Source of the DNA: CAWEQW01 sp963811365
Lineage (GTDB): Bacteria > Actinomycetota > Actinomycetes > Propionibacteriales > Nocardioidaceae
Reading direction: 5' to 3'
Length of the DNA stretch: 64,000 nt
Assembly: GCA_963811365.1 (NCBI GenBank)
Contig: CAWEQW010000006.1
Location: forward strand, 124,001 to 188,000
Numbering within the stretch: the stretch's first letter is position 1; the number at the start of each line of letters is the position of its first letter. Both the position numbers and the translations under genes were made by a program. Positions 1-8,677 of the stretch are shown here, one piece after another. The notes under the pieces were generated by a model. It was not told the origin of the DNA and made no database searches. It was given only the letters and a program-made list of their open reading frames with translations.

Positions 1-615
1 GCCACGGTCGTGCAGGGTCAGCCAGCACTCGTTCTCGGCGCGCTGCTCCTCGGCGTTCAGCTGAGCGGCCTCGTGCCGGTCCGCGACCGCGGCGGAGAAG
101 ACGGCGGCCATCCGGCGGGCCACCTGCCGCAGCCGTCCCGGCTCGAGCCCCGCGGCGGCCTTGGCGACGAGCTCCCGCTCCGCCTCGGCGCGCTGCTCGG
201 GGGCCACCTCGAGTGGGAGGGTCTCGGCGGCCCGGACGATGATCCGCGCCTGGTCCTCGCCGATCGAGCCGCTCGCGAACGCGGCCTTGGTCGCGGGGTA
301 GCGCTCCTGCAGCATCTGCGCCAGCCAGAGCCCACCGGTCACGACGGCGCGGCTGGTGCCGGTCAGCCGGGCGGCCCACGCGTCCGTCCCGGTGAACGCG
401 TGCCGCGCGGCGACCTCGCGCCGATCCGCCTCGGCCAGCAGCGCGAGCCGCAGCGCTGCGACCTGGGCCGACAGCGCCGCGACCGACTCCACCGCTCCAG
501 CAAGCTCCGCGTCGCCGAGCACGTCGAGCAGGTCCGACGCGGTGGTGACCGCGGCCCGGGCAGCGGCCAGCTCCCCCACCACCGGGGCCGCCTCCCCACG
601 CACCAACGTCGTCAC
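1..615 (-). CDS. DUF222 domain protein, probable HNH endonuclease (C-terminus outside window)
   Basis: The minus-strand reading from a GTG at 615 gives about 205 alanine/arginine-rich residues without a stop, running off the window edge. The helical N-terminus, the segment with TDAWAARLTG, and the run ARIIVRAAETLPLEV followed by LEPGRLRQVARR are typical of the DUF222 (13E12 repeat) family. These proteins usually carry a C-terminal HNH nuclease domain, which would lie beyond base 1 and cannot be seen here. Such genes are abundant and often multicopy in actinobacteria and may be mobile. The start is uncertain; another GTG lies at 603. Family assignment is by eye. Confidence 0.8.
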   Translation of the reverse strand, partial: MTTLVRGEAAPVVGELAAARAAVTTASDLLDVLGDAELAGAVESVAALSAQVAALRLALLAEADRREVAARHAFTGTDAWAARLTGTSRAVVTGGLWLAQMLQERYPATKAAFASGSIGEDQARIIVRAAETLPLEVAPEQRAEAERELVAKAAAGLEPGRLRQVARRMAAVFSAAVADRHEAAQLNAEEQRAENECWLTLHDRG

Positions 616-757
616 ACCGAGAACTCTCCCGGCCCCCACCGACAAGAAGCAGGACGCGAGTCGAGCTGTGCACAGCCACCGTCGGATCGGCTGAGGACGG
701 GCACGAGGGCGTGGGCGAGAATCGGTGCGCTTGCCACCGGCCAAGGAGGGAACAAGG

Positions 758-1321
758 GTGCCTGCCACCACAGCTCCGACCGAGACAGCCGTGATCGTCT
801 CGGTCCCGGCCGCCGAACCCGCCGTCGCGCAGCTGCGACGTCGCCTCGACGTGGCTGCGTCCTGGGGCGTCCCGGCGCATGTGTCGGTGCTCTACCCCTT
901 CGTCCGTCCGGCGAACCTCGATGAGGCCGTCCTGAGCCGGCTGGGCTCCGCGCTGCGGTCGGTCCCGGCTTTCGAGTGCAGGTTCGCACGATCCGCATGG
1001 TTCGGTGACGAGGTCCTGTGGCTGGCCCCCGAGCCGGCGGAGGCCTTCCGGGACCTGTTCTCGGCGGTATGGCGGGCGTTTCCGCAGCACCCCCCCTATG
1101 GCGGACTCTTCGACGACGTCGTCCCGCACCTGACCGTCGGCGAGCGCGGGGCCGGCACCCTGGCGGAGCTTCGAGCCGCGGAGACCGCGGTCGGGCGGAA
1201 GCTGCCGTTCACTGCCCGGATCGAGCACGCCTTGCTCATCGCCGGCTCGCGGGAGCCCGACTCGTGGCGGACGGTCTGCGAGCTCCCGCTCGGCCAGCAG
1301 CGAGCGTCCCAGGCGCAATAA
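758..1321 (+). CDS. 2'-5' RNA ligase family protein (2H phosphoesterase)
   Basis: The 187-residue product has the two H-x-[S/T] motifs that define 2H phosphoesterases: HVSVLYPF near residue 42 and HLTVG near residue 126. Family members act on 2',5'- or cyclic phosphodiester bonds in RNA or small nucleotides; the substrate here cannot be told. I chose the GTG at 758 because a near-perfect Shine-Dalgarno AAGGAGG ends 8 nt upstream; the reading frame is open further upstream to 725. It leads a same-strand run with a phosphotransferase starting about 30 bp downstream and an S51 peptidase overlapping that. Confidence 0.85.
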   Translation: MPATTAPTETAVIVSVPAAEPAVAQLRRRLDVAASWGVPAHVSVLYPFVRPANLDEAVLSRLGSALRSVPAFECRFARSAWFGDEVLWLAPEPAEAFRDLFSAVWRAFPQHPPYGGLFDDVVPHLTVGERGAGTLAELRAAETAVGRKLPFTARIEHALLIAGSREPDSWRTVCELPLGQQRASQAQ

Positions 1322-1352
1322 CCCGTGGCGACCCGGCCGCCCTCCCCCGACA

Positions 1353-2105
1353 ATGACCGGCGTGGAGGACGTGCAGGTCGTGGTCGCCCATCAGGAGCGC
1401 GCGACCCTCCGGGTAGCAGACGTGTTCCTGAAGATCGACGCCGACCAGGCGAACACCGACGTCGAGGTCGAAGCGATGAGAGTGGCTCCGGTGCCGACTC
1501 CGGAGGTCCTCTGGCGGACGCCGCCCGTCCTCGCGCTCGCTGCCCTCCCGGGGACGGCCCTCGGCCGCCTCGGCGAGCCGTCGACCGCGTCCGCGGCGGC
1601 GTGGGTGGCGGCGGGTGCCGCCGTACGGGTCCTGCACGACGCACCGCTCCCGTCCTGGCCCGGGAGGAGCCTCCAGGAGAAGGCGGCGACCCTCGACAGC
1701 GAGTGCGCCTGGCTCCTGGCGAACGACCTCCTGTCCACCGATCTGGTGACGCGCAACCATCAGGTCGCCGAGGCCGCCCTCCGACCCTGGGAACCGGTGT
1801 TCATGCACGGCGACCTGCAGGTCGCCCACGTGTTCGTCGACGGGGAGGAGGTCACCGGCGTGCTCGACTGGTCCGAGGCGGGTCGAGGCGATGCGATGTA
1901 CGATCTCGCGATCCTGACGCTCGGCCATCCCGAGCATCTCGGCGACGTGATCGCCGGCTACGGCGCCGACGTCGACGTCGAGGTGATCCGCGGATGGTGG
2001 TCGCTTCGGAGCCTGACCGCGATCCGCTGGCTCGTCGAGCACGGCTTCGACCCGTCCTCGCCGGGCTGCGAGATCGACGTACTGAGAGCCCAGGAGACGC
2101 TGTGA
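1353..2105 (+). CDS. Phosphotransferase of the APH (aminoglycoside/choline kinase-like) family
   Basis: The product of about 250 residues shows the kinase catalytic loop HGDLQVAHVF and the following metal-binding DWSEAGRGD, in the order expected for APH-fold small-molecule kinases. The substrate is unknown and nothing shows it confers drug resistance. The N-terminus is somewhat short for the ATP-binding lobe but keeps the VADVFLKID strand. The ATG at 1353 is the longest start. A GTG at 1362 lies exactly 7 nt after a GACAAT box (1349-1354), so a leaderless start there is also plausible. The stop overlaps the GTG of the next gene (GTGA), indicating translational coupling. Confidence 0.8.
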   Translation: MTGVEDVQVVVAHQERATLRVADVFLKIDADQANTDVEVEAMRVAPVPTPEVLWRTPPVLALAALPGTALGRLGEPSTASAAAWVAAGAAVRVLHDAPLPSWPGRSLQEKAATLDSECAWLLANDLLSTDLVTRNHQVAEAALRPWEPVFMHGDLQVAHVFVDGEEVTGVLDWSEAGRGDAMYDLAILTLGHPEHLGDVIAGYGADVDVEVIRGWWSLRSLTAIRWLVEHGFDPSSPGCEIDVLRAQETL

Positions 2106-2773
2106 AGCTTCTACTCACCTCCGGCGGGGTCACGAACCCGAGCATCCGGGACGCGCTCGTCGACCTGCTCGGCAAGCCGATCGCCGAGGCCGACGCATTG
2201 TGCATCCCGACCGCGCAGTACGGACACCCCTGGGTCGGCCCGGGCGTCAAGGCGTGGCAGTTCATCAGCGGGAGCTCTGGGAATCCCATGGTCGACCTGG
2301 GCTGGAACTCCGTGGGTGTGCTGGAGCTGACGGCGCTGCCGAGCATCGACGAGGAGCGCTGGGTCCCTCTGGTCCGGAGGACGGACGTGCTGCTGGTCGC
2401 GGGTGGCGACGTCCTCTACCTGTCCCATTGGATGCGGCAGTCCGGGCTGGCCGAGCTGCTTGCGACACTGCGCGAGACGGTCTGGGTGGGACTGAGCGCC
2501 GGAAGCATGGTGCTGACTCCCAGGGTCGGCGGGGACTTCATCCAGTGGAGGCCGCCGACCGGTGAGGAGAGCACGTTGGGCCTCGTCGACTTCTCCATCT
2601 GCCCACACCTGGCACCGGACGGCATGCCGGGCAACTCGATGGCCGAGGCGGAGCAGTGGGCGGCCGGCATCGGCGGTCCGGCGTACGCGATGGACGACCA
2701 GACGGCCATCACGGTGGTCGACGGCGCCGTCGAGGTCGTCTCCGAGGGGACCTGGAGACACTTCCCCGGCTAG
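2102..2773 (+). CDS. Peptidase S51 (dipeptidase E-like), class I glutamine amidotransferase fold
   Basis: The 223-residue protein has the S51 signature: the strand LLVAGGDVLYL, then the nucleophile elbow GLSAGSMVLTP, in which Ser is the expected catalytic residue, and a downstream His in CPHLAP. Family members cleave N-terminal aspartyl dipeptides or act as cyanophycinase-like peptidases. No signal peptide is seen, so the protein is cytoplasmic. The start overlaps the end of the APH-like kinase by 4 bp, so these two genes, and probably the 2H phosphoesterase before them, form one transcription unit. The start is fixed by the GTGA overlap and the SGGVTNP N-terminus typical of the family. Confidence 0.85.
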   Translation: MKLLLTSGGVTNPSIRDALVDLLGKPIAEADALCIPTAQYGHPWVGPGVKAWQFISGSSGNPMVDLGWNSVGVLELTALPSIDEERWVPLVRRTDVLLVAGGDVLYLSHWMRQSGLAELLATLRETVWVGLSAGSMVLTPRVGGDFIQWRPPTGEESTLGLVDFSICPHLAPDGMPGNSMAEAEQWAAGIGGPAYAMDDQTAITVVDGAVEVVSEGTWRHFPG

Positions 2774-2804
2774 CCGCCGGGCGCCGGAAGGGTCTGCGAG
2801 CGCG

Positions 2805-3692
2805 TCAGCCGACCGGCATCTCGGTGTACGTCGTCGACTCCGGGTCCAACCGCGCCCGCATCACCTCGATCGCCGCCGCGCTGGTGTCGACCATCACGAA
2901 CCGCCGCCCGGCCGCGGCGGCGACCTTGCCCGTCGTACCGCTGCCGGCGAAGAAGTCGAGCACCCAGTCACCCGGGCGTGACGACGGCTCCAGGACGCGA
3001 CGGAGCACGCCCTCCGGCTTCTGGCTGGGGTAGCCGGTCTTCTCCGGGCCGCTCGTCGGGACGATCGTGTGCCACCAGACGTCGGTGGGGAGCTTGCCGC
3101 GGGCGACCTTCTCGGCGCTGACCAGACCCGGCGCCATGTACGGGATCCGGGCGATCCGGTCCTGGTCGAACAGGTGCCCCCCGGGCGTCTTGACGTAGAC
3201 CAGGATCGTGTCGTGCTTGGCCGGCCAGCGGTCCTTGCCGCGGCCGCCGTAGTCGTAGGCCCAGATGACCTCGTTGAGGAAGCTGCTGCGGCCGAAGATC
3301 TGGTCGAGCAGCACCTTGCAGTAGTGCGCCTCGCGCCAGTCGATGTGGAAGTACAGCGTCCCGCTCGCGGTCAGCAGCCGGTGCGCGTGCTCCAGCCTCG
3401 GGGCGATGAACCCGAGGTAGTCGTCGAAGACGTCGGCGTACGCCATCCGGGCGGTCTCGACGGTGCTGTAGCGCCGCCCGCCGAAGCCGGTGCGGTCGCC
3501 GCCGTCGGCATCCTGCGCGGTCCGGACGGTACGACGCTCGCGCACCACCCCGGTGTTGAACGGCGGGTCGATGTAGATGAGCTGGAACGTCTCGTCGGGC
3601 AGCAGCGGCAGCACGTCGAGGTTGTCACCACGGACCACGTGGTTGCGCTCGCCGGCGAAGTCGATGTCCAGGGCTGCCATGGTGGGCGCCAT
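2805..3692 (-). CDS. Site-specific DNA methyltransferase, beta-class (N6-adenine or N4-cytosine)
   Basis: The 295-residue protein places catalytic motif IV, DPPFNTG, at residues 42-48 and the SAM-binding motif I, FFAGSGTTG, near residue 247. This IV-before-I order defines beta-class amino-methyltransferases (the CcrM/RsrI group). A DPPF tetrad fits N6-adenine methylation best, but N4-cytosine cannot be excluded. The C-terminus stops soon after motif I, so there is no visible extra domain. No restriction endonuclease lies next to it; the flanks are an S51 peptidase and NDH-2. It therefore looks like an orphan methyltransferase. A second ATG at 3680 is an equally good start. Recognition sequence unknown. 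Confidence 0.88.
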   Translation of the reverse strand: MAPTMAALDIDFAGERNHVVRGDNLDVLPLLPDETFQLIYIDPPFNTGVVRERRTVRTAQDADGGDRTGFGGRRYSTVETARMAYADVFDDYLGFIAPRLEHAHRLLTASGTLYFHIDWREAHYCKVLLDQIFGRSSFLNEVIWAYDYGGRGKDRWPAKHDTILVYVKTPGGHLFDQDRIARIPYMAPGLVSAEKVARGKLPTDVWWHTIVPTSGPEKTGYPSQKPEGVLRRVLEPSSRPGDWVLDFFAGSGTTGKVAAAAGRRFVMVDTSAAAIEVMRARLDPESTTYTEMPVG

Positions 3693-3774
3693 TCTCGCCG
3701 ACCCGGCCGCACGAGCAGCGACGAAATGCCGGGAGCCGCCCGGGCAGGCCTCCCGCGGCGGGAGGTCGGGCCGG

Positions 3775-5259
3775 TCAGACCCGCGCCTCGTCGCGGGAGA
3801 GCCCTCGCTGGTTCTCGTCGGTCAGCCTGGCCTGCTCGCGGGCCTGCTCCTCGAGCTCGGCCCGCCGGGTGGCCTCGATCAGGTCCCGCGAGGCCTCGTA
3901 CGCGCCCGGGCTGCTCACCAGGTCCGAGGCCCCACCCTTGAGGCGCTGCAGCGCTGCCCGGGCGAAGATCTGCTGCTCGGTCGTGGTGCGCTCGGAGCGG
4001 CCGCGTCCGATGAAGCTGACGAACCAGTGCAGCAACGCCGTGATCCGGTTCTTGAAGCCGGTGATGTAGACGAGGTGGACCGCCAGCCACATCAGCCAGG
4101 CCACGAAGCCGGTGAGCTTGAGGCCCTTGATCAGCGCCACCGCGCGGAACCGCGAGATCGTGGCCATGCTGCCCTTGTCGAAGTACCTGAACGGGCCCTG
4201 CGGCGCCCGGCCCGACTGCCGGTTCGCGATCTCGTTGGCGGCGTACCGGGCGCCCTGGATGGCCACCTGCGCGACGCCGGGCAGGTTGTTGAGGCTGGCC
4301 ATGTCGCCGACCACGAACACCTCGGGGTGTCCGGGCAGGGTCAGGTCCGCGTTCACGCTGATCCGGCCGGCCCGGTCGACGGGCGCACCGGTCTGCTGCC
4401 CGAGAACCCGGCCGAGGTCGCTGGCCTGGACGCCGGCGGCCCACACCTTGGTGACCGCCTCGATGCGGCGGTGGGTGCCGTCCTTGTCCTTGACGTCGAG
4501 GCCCCACTCGTCGACGTCGACGACCATCGCGCCGAGCTGGACCTCGACGCCGAGCTTCTCGAGCGCGGTCTTGGTCTTCTCGCCGAGCTTCCGGCCGAAC
4601 GGCGGGAGCACCTGCGGCGCGGCGTCGAGCAGGATGATCCGCGCCGCGCGGGTGTTGATCCGCCGGAAGTCCTTGCGCAGGGTGCGGTGCGCGAGCTCGG
4701 CGATCTGTCCGGCCATCTCCACACCGGTCGGCCCGGCGCCGACGACGACGAAGGTGAGCAGCCGCTCGATGTCCTTGTCGTCGTCGGAGATCTCGGCGAG
4801 CTCGAAGGCGCCGAAGATCCGGCCGCGGAGCTCGAGCGCGTCGTCGATGCTCTTCATGCCGGGGGCGAACTCGGCGAACTGGTCGTTGCCGAAGTACGAC
4901 TGCCCGGCGCCCGCGGCGACGATCAGCGAGTCGTACGACGTGACCAACGTGCGGTTCAGCACCTCGGAGGTGACGGTGCGCGCGTCCAGGTCGATGTCGG
5001 TGACCTCGCCGAGCACGACCCGGGCGTTGTCCTGGCTGCGCAGGACCTCGCGGGTCGGCGGCGCGATCTCGCCCTCGGAGAGGATGCCGGTCGCGACCTG
5101 GTACAGCAGAGGCTGGAACAGGTGGTGACCCGTCTTGGCGATCATCGTCACGTCCACGTCGGCGCGCTTGAGCTCCTTCGTGGCGAACAGGCCGCCGAAG
5201 CCGGAGCCGATGACGACCACCTTGTGCCGGGCGTTGCTCGTCATGTCCGCGTCAGCCAT
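3775..5259 (-). CDS. ndh: Type II NADH dehydrogenase (NDH-2)
   Basis: The 494-residue flavoprotein has two dinucleotide-binding folds: GSGFGG near residue 18 for FAD and VVVGAGPTGVEMAG near residue 170 for NADH. It also has the conserved HLFQPLLYQVATG segment and VFVVGDMASL near the FAD phosphate. Near residues 365-400 the run GFVAWLMWLAVHLVYITGFKNR is the membrane-anchoring part typical of actinobacterial NDH-2. The enzyme passes electrons from NADH to menaquinone without pumping protons. A charged tail follows residue 420. The ATG is preceded by GGAA in the expected window. It is divergent from mycothione reductase over about 180 bp. Confidence 0.95.
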   Translation of the reverse strand: MADADMTSNARHKVVVIGSGFGGLFATKELKRADVDVTMIAKTGHHLFQPLLYQVATGILSEGEIAPPTREVLRSQDNARVVLGEVTDIDLDARTVTSEVLNRTLVTSYDSLIVAAGAGQSYFGNDQFAEFAPGMKSIDDALELRGRIFGAFELAEISDDDKDIERLLTFVVVGAGPTGVEMAGQIAELAHRTLRKDFRRINTRAARIILLDAAPQVLPPFGRKLGEKTKTALEKLGVEVQLGAMVVDVDEWGLDVKDKDGTHRRIEAVTKVWAAGVQASDLGRVLGQQTGAPVDRAGRISVNADLTLPGHPEVFVVGDMASLNNLPGVAQVAIQGARYAANEIANRQSGRAPQGPFRYFDKGSMATISRFRAVALIKGLKLTGFVAWLMWLAVHLVYITGFKNRITALLHWFVSFIGRGRSERTTTEQQIFARAALQRLKGGASDLVSSPGAYEASRDLIEATRRAELEEQAREQARLTDENQRGLSRDEARV

Positions 5260-5441
5260 GATGTTCCTTTCGCGCGTGGTCGCCGGACGGTCACGTCCGA
5301 GTGTTATTCCCCAACCGGGCTCTCGCTAGACCTCAACGCCGGCCCCGCGAGCTTCATGCCACGCCGCACGCGCGAGGGTCCGTGGTCTCGGTCACAGGAT
5401 GCCCACCGGTGCGCCGCCCACGCACCGGGCAGGATGTGACG

Positions 5442-6845
5442 GTGCGCACCCCAACGGCCCGACCGGCACCCCGCCACTACGACATCGCGGTCATCGGCTC
5501 CGGCTCCGGCAACTCGATCGTCGACGAGGCGTTCGCGGACCGGTCCGTGGCGATCCTCGAGAAGGGCGTGTTCGGCGGCACCTGCCTGAACGTCGGCTGC
5601 ATCCCCACCAAGATGTTCGTCTACCCGGCCGACCTCGCCCACAGCGCCGACCGGGCGGACCGGCTCGGCGTCCGGCTGCGCGTCGACGGGGTGCGGTGGC
5701 GCGAGATCCGCGACCGGATCTTCCAGCGCATCGACCCGATCTCGGTGGCCGGACGGCACTGGCGCGAGAGCGGGATGCCCAACGTCCACCTGTACCAGGG
5801 GCACGCCCGGTTCGTCGGGCCCCGGACGCTCGACACGGGGACCGGCGAGACGATCACCGCCGACGACGTCGTGGTCGCGGCCGGCAGCCGGGTCGTCGTG
5901 CCGGACATCGACGGCCTCGACGAGGTCGGCTACCACACCAGTGACACGGTGATGCGCATCGACGAGGTGCCCGGCAGGCTGCTCGTCGTGGGCGGCGGGT
6001 TCGTCGCCGCCGAGCTGGCGCACGTCTTCTCGTCCTTCGGCGCCCGGGTCACGCTGGTGAACCGGTCCGGCGCGCTGCTGCGTGCCGAGGACGACGACGT
6101 CTCGGCGCGCTTCACCGACCTGGCCCGGGCCCGGTGGGACGTCCGCCTCGACACCCGGGTCCGCAAGGTCGAGCGGAACGCCGCGGGGATCCGCGCGCTC
6201 CTCGACGAGGACGGCGCCGAGGGCGTCGTCGACTGCGACGCCGTCCTGGTCGCGACCGGTCGGGCGTCCAACTCCGACGGTCTGGACCTGCACCGTGCCG
6301 GCGTCGAGGTGACCGAGGACGGCCTGGTCGTCGTGGACGCGCACCAGCGCACCACGGCGCCGGGGGTGTGGGCGCTCGGCGACGTGAGCAACCCGCACCA
6401 GCTCAAGCACGTGTCCAACCACGAGGCGCGCGTCGTACGGCACAACCTGCTGCACCCCGACGACCTGCGCGGCTCGCGTCGCGATGCGGTCCCGAGCGCG
6501 GTGTTCACCTCGCCCCAGGTGGCCAGCGTCGGGCTCACCGAGCGGGAGGCGCGGGCGCGCGGCGTGCGGCACGTCGCGTCCCGCGAGGCGTACGGCGACA
6601 CGGCGTACGGCTGGGCGATGGAGGACACCACGGGCTTCGCCAAGGTGCTCGCCGACCCGGACACCGGGCTGCTGCTCGGGGCGCACATCATCGGCCCGCA
6701 GGCGTCCAACCTGCTGCAGCCGCTCGTCCAGGCGATGGCCACCGGGCAGCCGGTCGCCGAGGTGGCACGAGGGCAGTACTGGATCCACCCCGCGCTGATG
6801 GAGGTGGTGGAGAACGCGCTGCTCGGGCTGCGCCTGGGGACCTGA
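5442..6845 (+). CDS. mtr: Mycothione reductase
   Basis: The pyridine nucleotide-disulfide oxidoreductase has an FAD motif GSGSGNS near residue 19, the redox pair C48/C53 in GGTCLNVGCIPTK, an NADPH fold VVGGGFVAAELA, and the C-terminal catalytic His in HPALMEVVENALL. The GSGSGNSI start and the overall pattern match mycothione reductase rather than lipoamide or mercuric reductase. The enzyme reduces oxidised mycothiol with NADPH, so the host makes mycothiol, an actinobacterial trait. The frame is open upstream to 5301. I chose the GTG at 5442 because an AGGA lies 7 nt before it and homologues begin just before the YDIAVIG strand; a GTG at 5436 is an alternative. Confidence 0.9.
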   Translation: MRTPTARPAPRHYDIAVIGSGSGNSIVDEAFADRSVAILEKGVFGGTCLNVGCIPTKMFVYPADLAHSADRADRLGVRLRVDGVRWREIRDRIFQRIDPISVAGRHWRESGMPNVHLYQGHARFVGPRTLDTGTGETITADDVVVAAGSRVVVPDIDGLDEVGYHTSDTVMRIDEVPGRLLVVGGGFVAAELAHVFSSFGARVTLVNRSGALLRAEDDDVSARFTDLARARWDVRLDTRVRKVERNAAGIRALLDEDGAEGVVDCDAVLVATGRASNSDGLDLHRAGVEVTEDGLVVVDAHQRTTAPGVWALGDVSNPHQLKHVSNHEARVVRHNLLHPDDLRGSRRDAVPSAVFTSPQVASVGLTEREARARGVRHVASREAYGDTAYGWAMEDTTGFAKVLADPDTGLLLGAHIIGPQASNLLQPLVQAMATGQPVAEVARGQYWIHPALMEVVENALLGLRLGT

Positions 6846-6850
6846 GGCGC

Positions 6851-8521
6851 TCAGCCCGGGCGAACGACCTCCGACGCGACCTCGTCGAGACGGGGGTGCA
6901 GGTCGTCGCCGTGGTGCACGGTGCCGGTGTACCAGCTCAGCCGCAGGCCCTCCGACTGATCCTCGAGCACCGCGATGCTGTTGTCGAACCACGGGCCCTT
7001 GAGCCGGCGCCAGCGGAACGGAGGGTCCGGCACCCGCGCGGTGCGGGAGACCAGCTTGCCCATCGGGCCGGCGAGGCCGTAGGAGAGGAACGCCGTCGCG
7101 AACCGCATCGACCGCGGCAGCGGGTTGCGGATCGGGGAGCACACCGCCTGCACGATCCGCGAGCGCCGGCGATGCGGGTCCTCGCGCGGGCGCACCTCCG
7201 AGAGGTAGGAGTGGTGCACGTCCCCGGACAGGAACGTGACGGTGTCCGGCGCCGGACCGCGCTCGCCGTTCGCCACCGACGTCGCCATCCGCGCCACCTG
7301 CCGGAAGCTGTCCTGGAACGCCGCCCAGTGCTCGAGGTCGACGGTCCGGCGCAGCCACTCCCCGAACCGGGCGCCGCCCCGCCCCCAGGCGCCGTTGGCC
7401 ACCGCCTCGTTCCACGCCTCGAGGTGGTGCAGCCCGGGCGGCAGCAGGAAGGGCAGTGACGTGCCGACGAGCAGGTGCCGGAAGCCACCCTGCATCTGGG
7501 TGTCGAGCCACTGGGTCTCCTGCTGGTCCAGGATCGACCGCTCACCCGGCTTCAGGACCCGGGCCGCCCGCGAGTCCACGACGACCAGCCGCACGTCGCC
7601 GAGGTCGCGGGCGTAGCTCCACCGGTAGTAGTCCGGCTCCTCGTCGGCGTGCTCGGCCAGGGAGGTCAGCGCCTCGGTGAGGTCGGGCTCGCCGGCGCCC
7701 TCGTGGTCGACGGTCCGGCGCCACCACTCGTCCTTGGCGCGCTGCTCCGGCGAGAGGTTCCCGAGGTGCTGGTAGACCCAGTACGACGACAGCCCGGACA
7801 CGATGCGCTGGTGCCACCACGAGGTGTCCCGGATCCAGTCGCGCCAGGCCAGCGAGGTGTTCCAGTCGTCGCGGATGTCGTGGTCGTCGAAGATCATCAG
7901 GCTGGGCAGCGTGGACAGCAGCCAGCGGTTCAGCGGGTCGCTCCACGCCAGCCGGTAGAGATGGGCGTACTCCGCGTAGTCCTTCAGCTCCGTGCCCGGT
8001 GGCTCCTCGACGTCGCGGCGCCCGGCGATGAACTCCTGCATCTCCGCGCTGGTCTCGTCGGCGTACACCTGGTCGCCCAGGAACAGCACGAGGTCGGGCC
8101 AGCGCGCGGCCCGGTCGGTGGCCAGCTCGAGGGCGAGCGCCCGGAGCGCGTCGACGCCGTGGGTCCGGTTGCCCTGCTCGTCGTGGTCCACGCTGGTCCG
8201 GCAGGAGCCGAACGCCATCCGCAGCCGCTTCCCGGGCGTCAGCGTGGCGATCACGCTCGGCGGCAGGTCGGAGGCCTCGGGCGGCCACACCGCGGCGCCG
8301 TCGACCTCCACCCCGTACGGCGTGATGCTGCCCGGCTCCAGCCCGTCCGCCTCGACGAGCGCGTAGTGGTGGCCGTGCACCGCGAACGTGCCGGCCTGCC
8401 AGGTCCGGTCGGCGGTGCGCACGGTGACCACGCCGGCGCGTGCGGTCTCGACCCAGATGCTCGCCGAGGTCTCGTCGACGTACCGGATCAGCGGACCGAG
8501 CAGGAGTGCGGAAGACGTCAC
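6851..8521 (-). CDS. PhoD-like metallophosphatase (alkaline phosphatase D family)
   Basis: The 556-residue protein starts with a short beta-domain (residues 1-100), then shows the metallophosphoesterase set in order: FGSCRTS, LFLGDQVYADE, MIFDDHDIRDDWN, VVVDSRAAR and SGDVHHSY. These are the usual metal ligands of PhoD-family enzymes. No signal peptide or Tat motif is visible at the GTG start, unlike secreted Bacillus PhoD, so it is probably cytoplasmic. Natural substrate unknown; phosphodiesters are likely. It ends 5 bp from the stop of the convergent mycothione reductase gene, leaving no room for a conventional terminator. Confidence 0.88.
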   Translation of the reverse strand: MTSSALLLGPLIRYVDETSASIWVETARAGVVTVRTADRTWQAGTFAVHGHHYALVEADGLEPGSITPYGVEVDGAAVWPPEASDLPPSVIATLTPGKRLRMAFGSCRTSVDHDEQGNRTHGVDALRALALELATDRAARWPDLVLFLGDQVYADETSAEMQEFIAGRRDVEEPPGTELKDYAEYAHLYRLAWSDPLNRWLLSTLPSLMIFDDHDIRDDWNTSLAWRDWIRDTSWWHQRIVSGLSSYWVYQHLGNLSPEQRAKDEWWRRTVDHEGAGEPDLTEALTSLAEHADEEPDYYRWSYARDLGDVRLVVVDSRAARVLKPGERSILDQQETQWLDTQMQGGFRHLLVGTSLPFLLPPGLHHLEAWNEAVANGAWGRGGARFGEWLRRTVDLEHWAAFQDSFRQVARMATSVANGERGPAPDTVTFLSGDVHHSYLSEVRPREDPHRRRSRIVQAVCSPIRNPLPRSMRFATAFLSYGLAGPMGKLVSRTARVPDPPFRWRRLKGPWFDNSIAVLEDQSEGLRLSWYTGTVHHGDDLHPRLDEVASEVVRPG

Positions 8522-8677
8522 GGGGCGTTCCTACCCATCTGTCGTGCGGTTGGCACCCGAGTGACCTCTGCCGGTGCAGTCCGCCGGGTGGTTGGCCGGG
8601 TGGTTGACCGGAACCCGACCTGGGTAGACGGAGCGAGGGCGGGGGGTCGCTCTCGGGTGCGCACAGAGAGGGCACAA

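Noticed and set aside
5304..7511. 735-residue minus-strand open frame opposite mycothione reductase
   Set aside because: It is a shadow of GC-rich third positions; the composition is Pro/Arg/His-rich and not protein-like, while the plus strand has full enzyme motifs.
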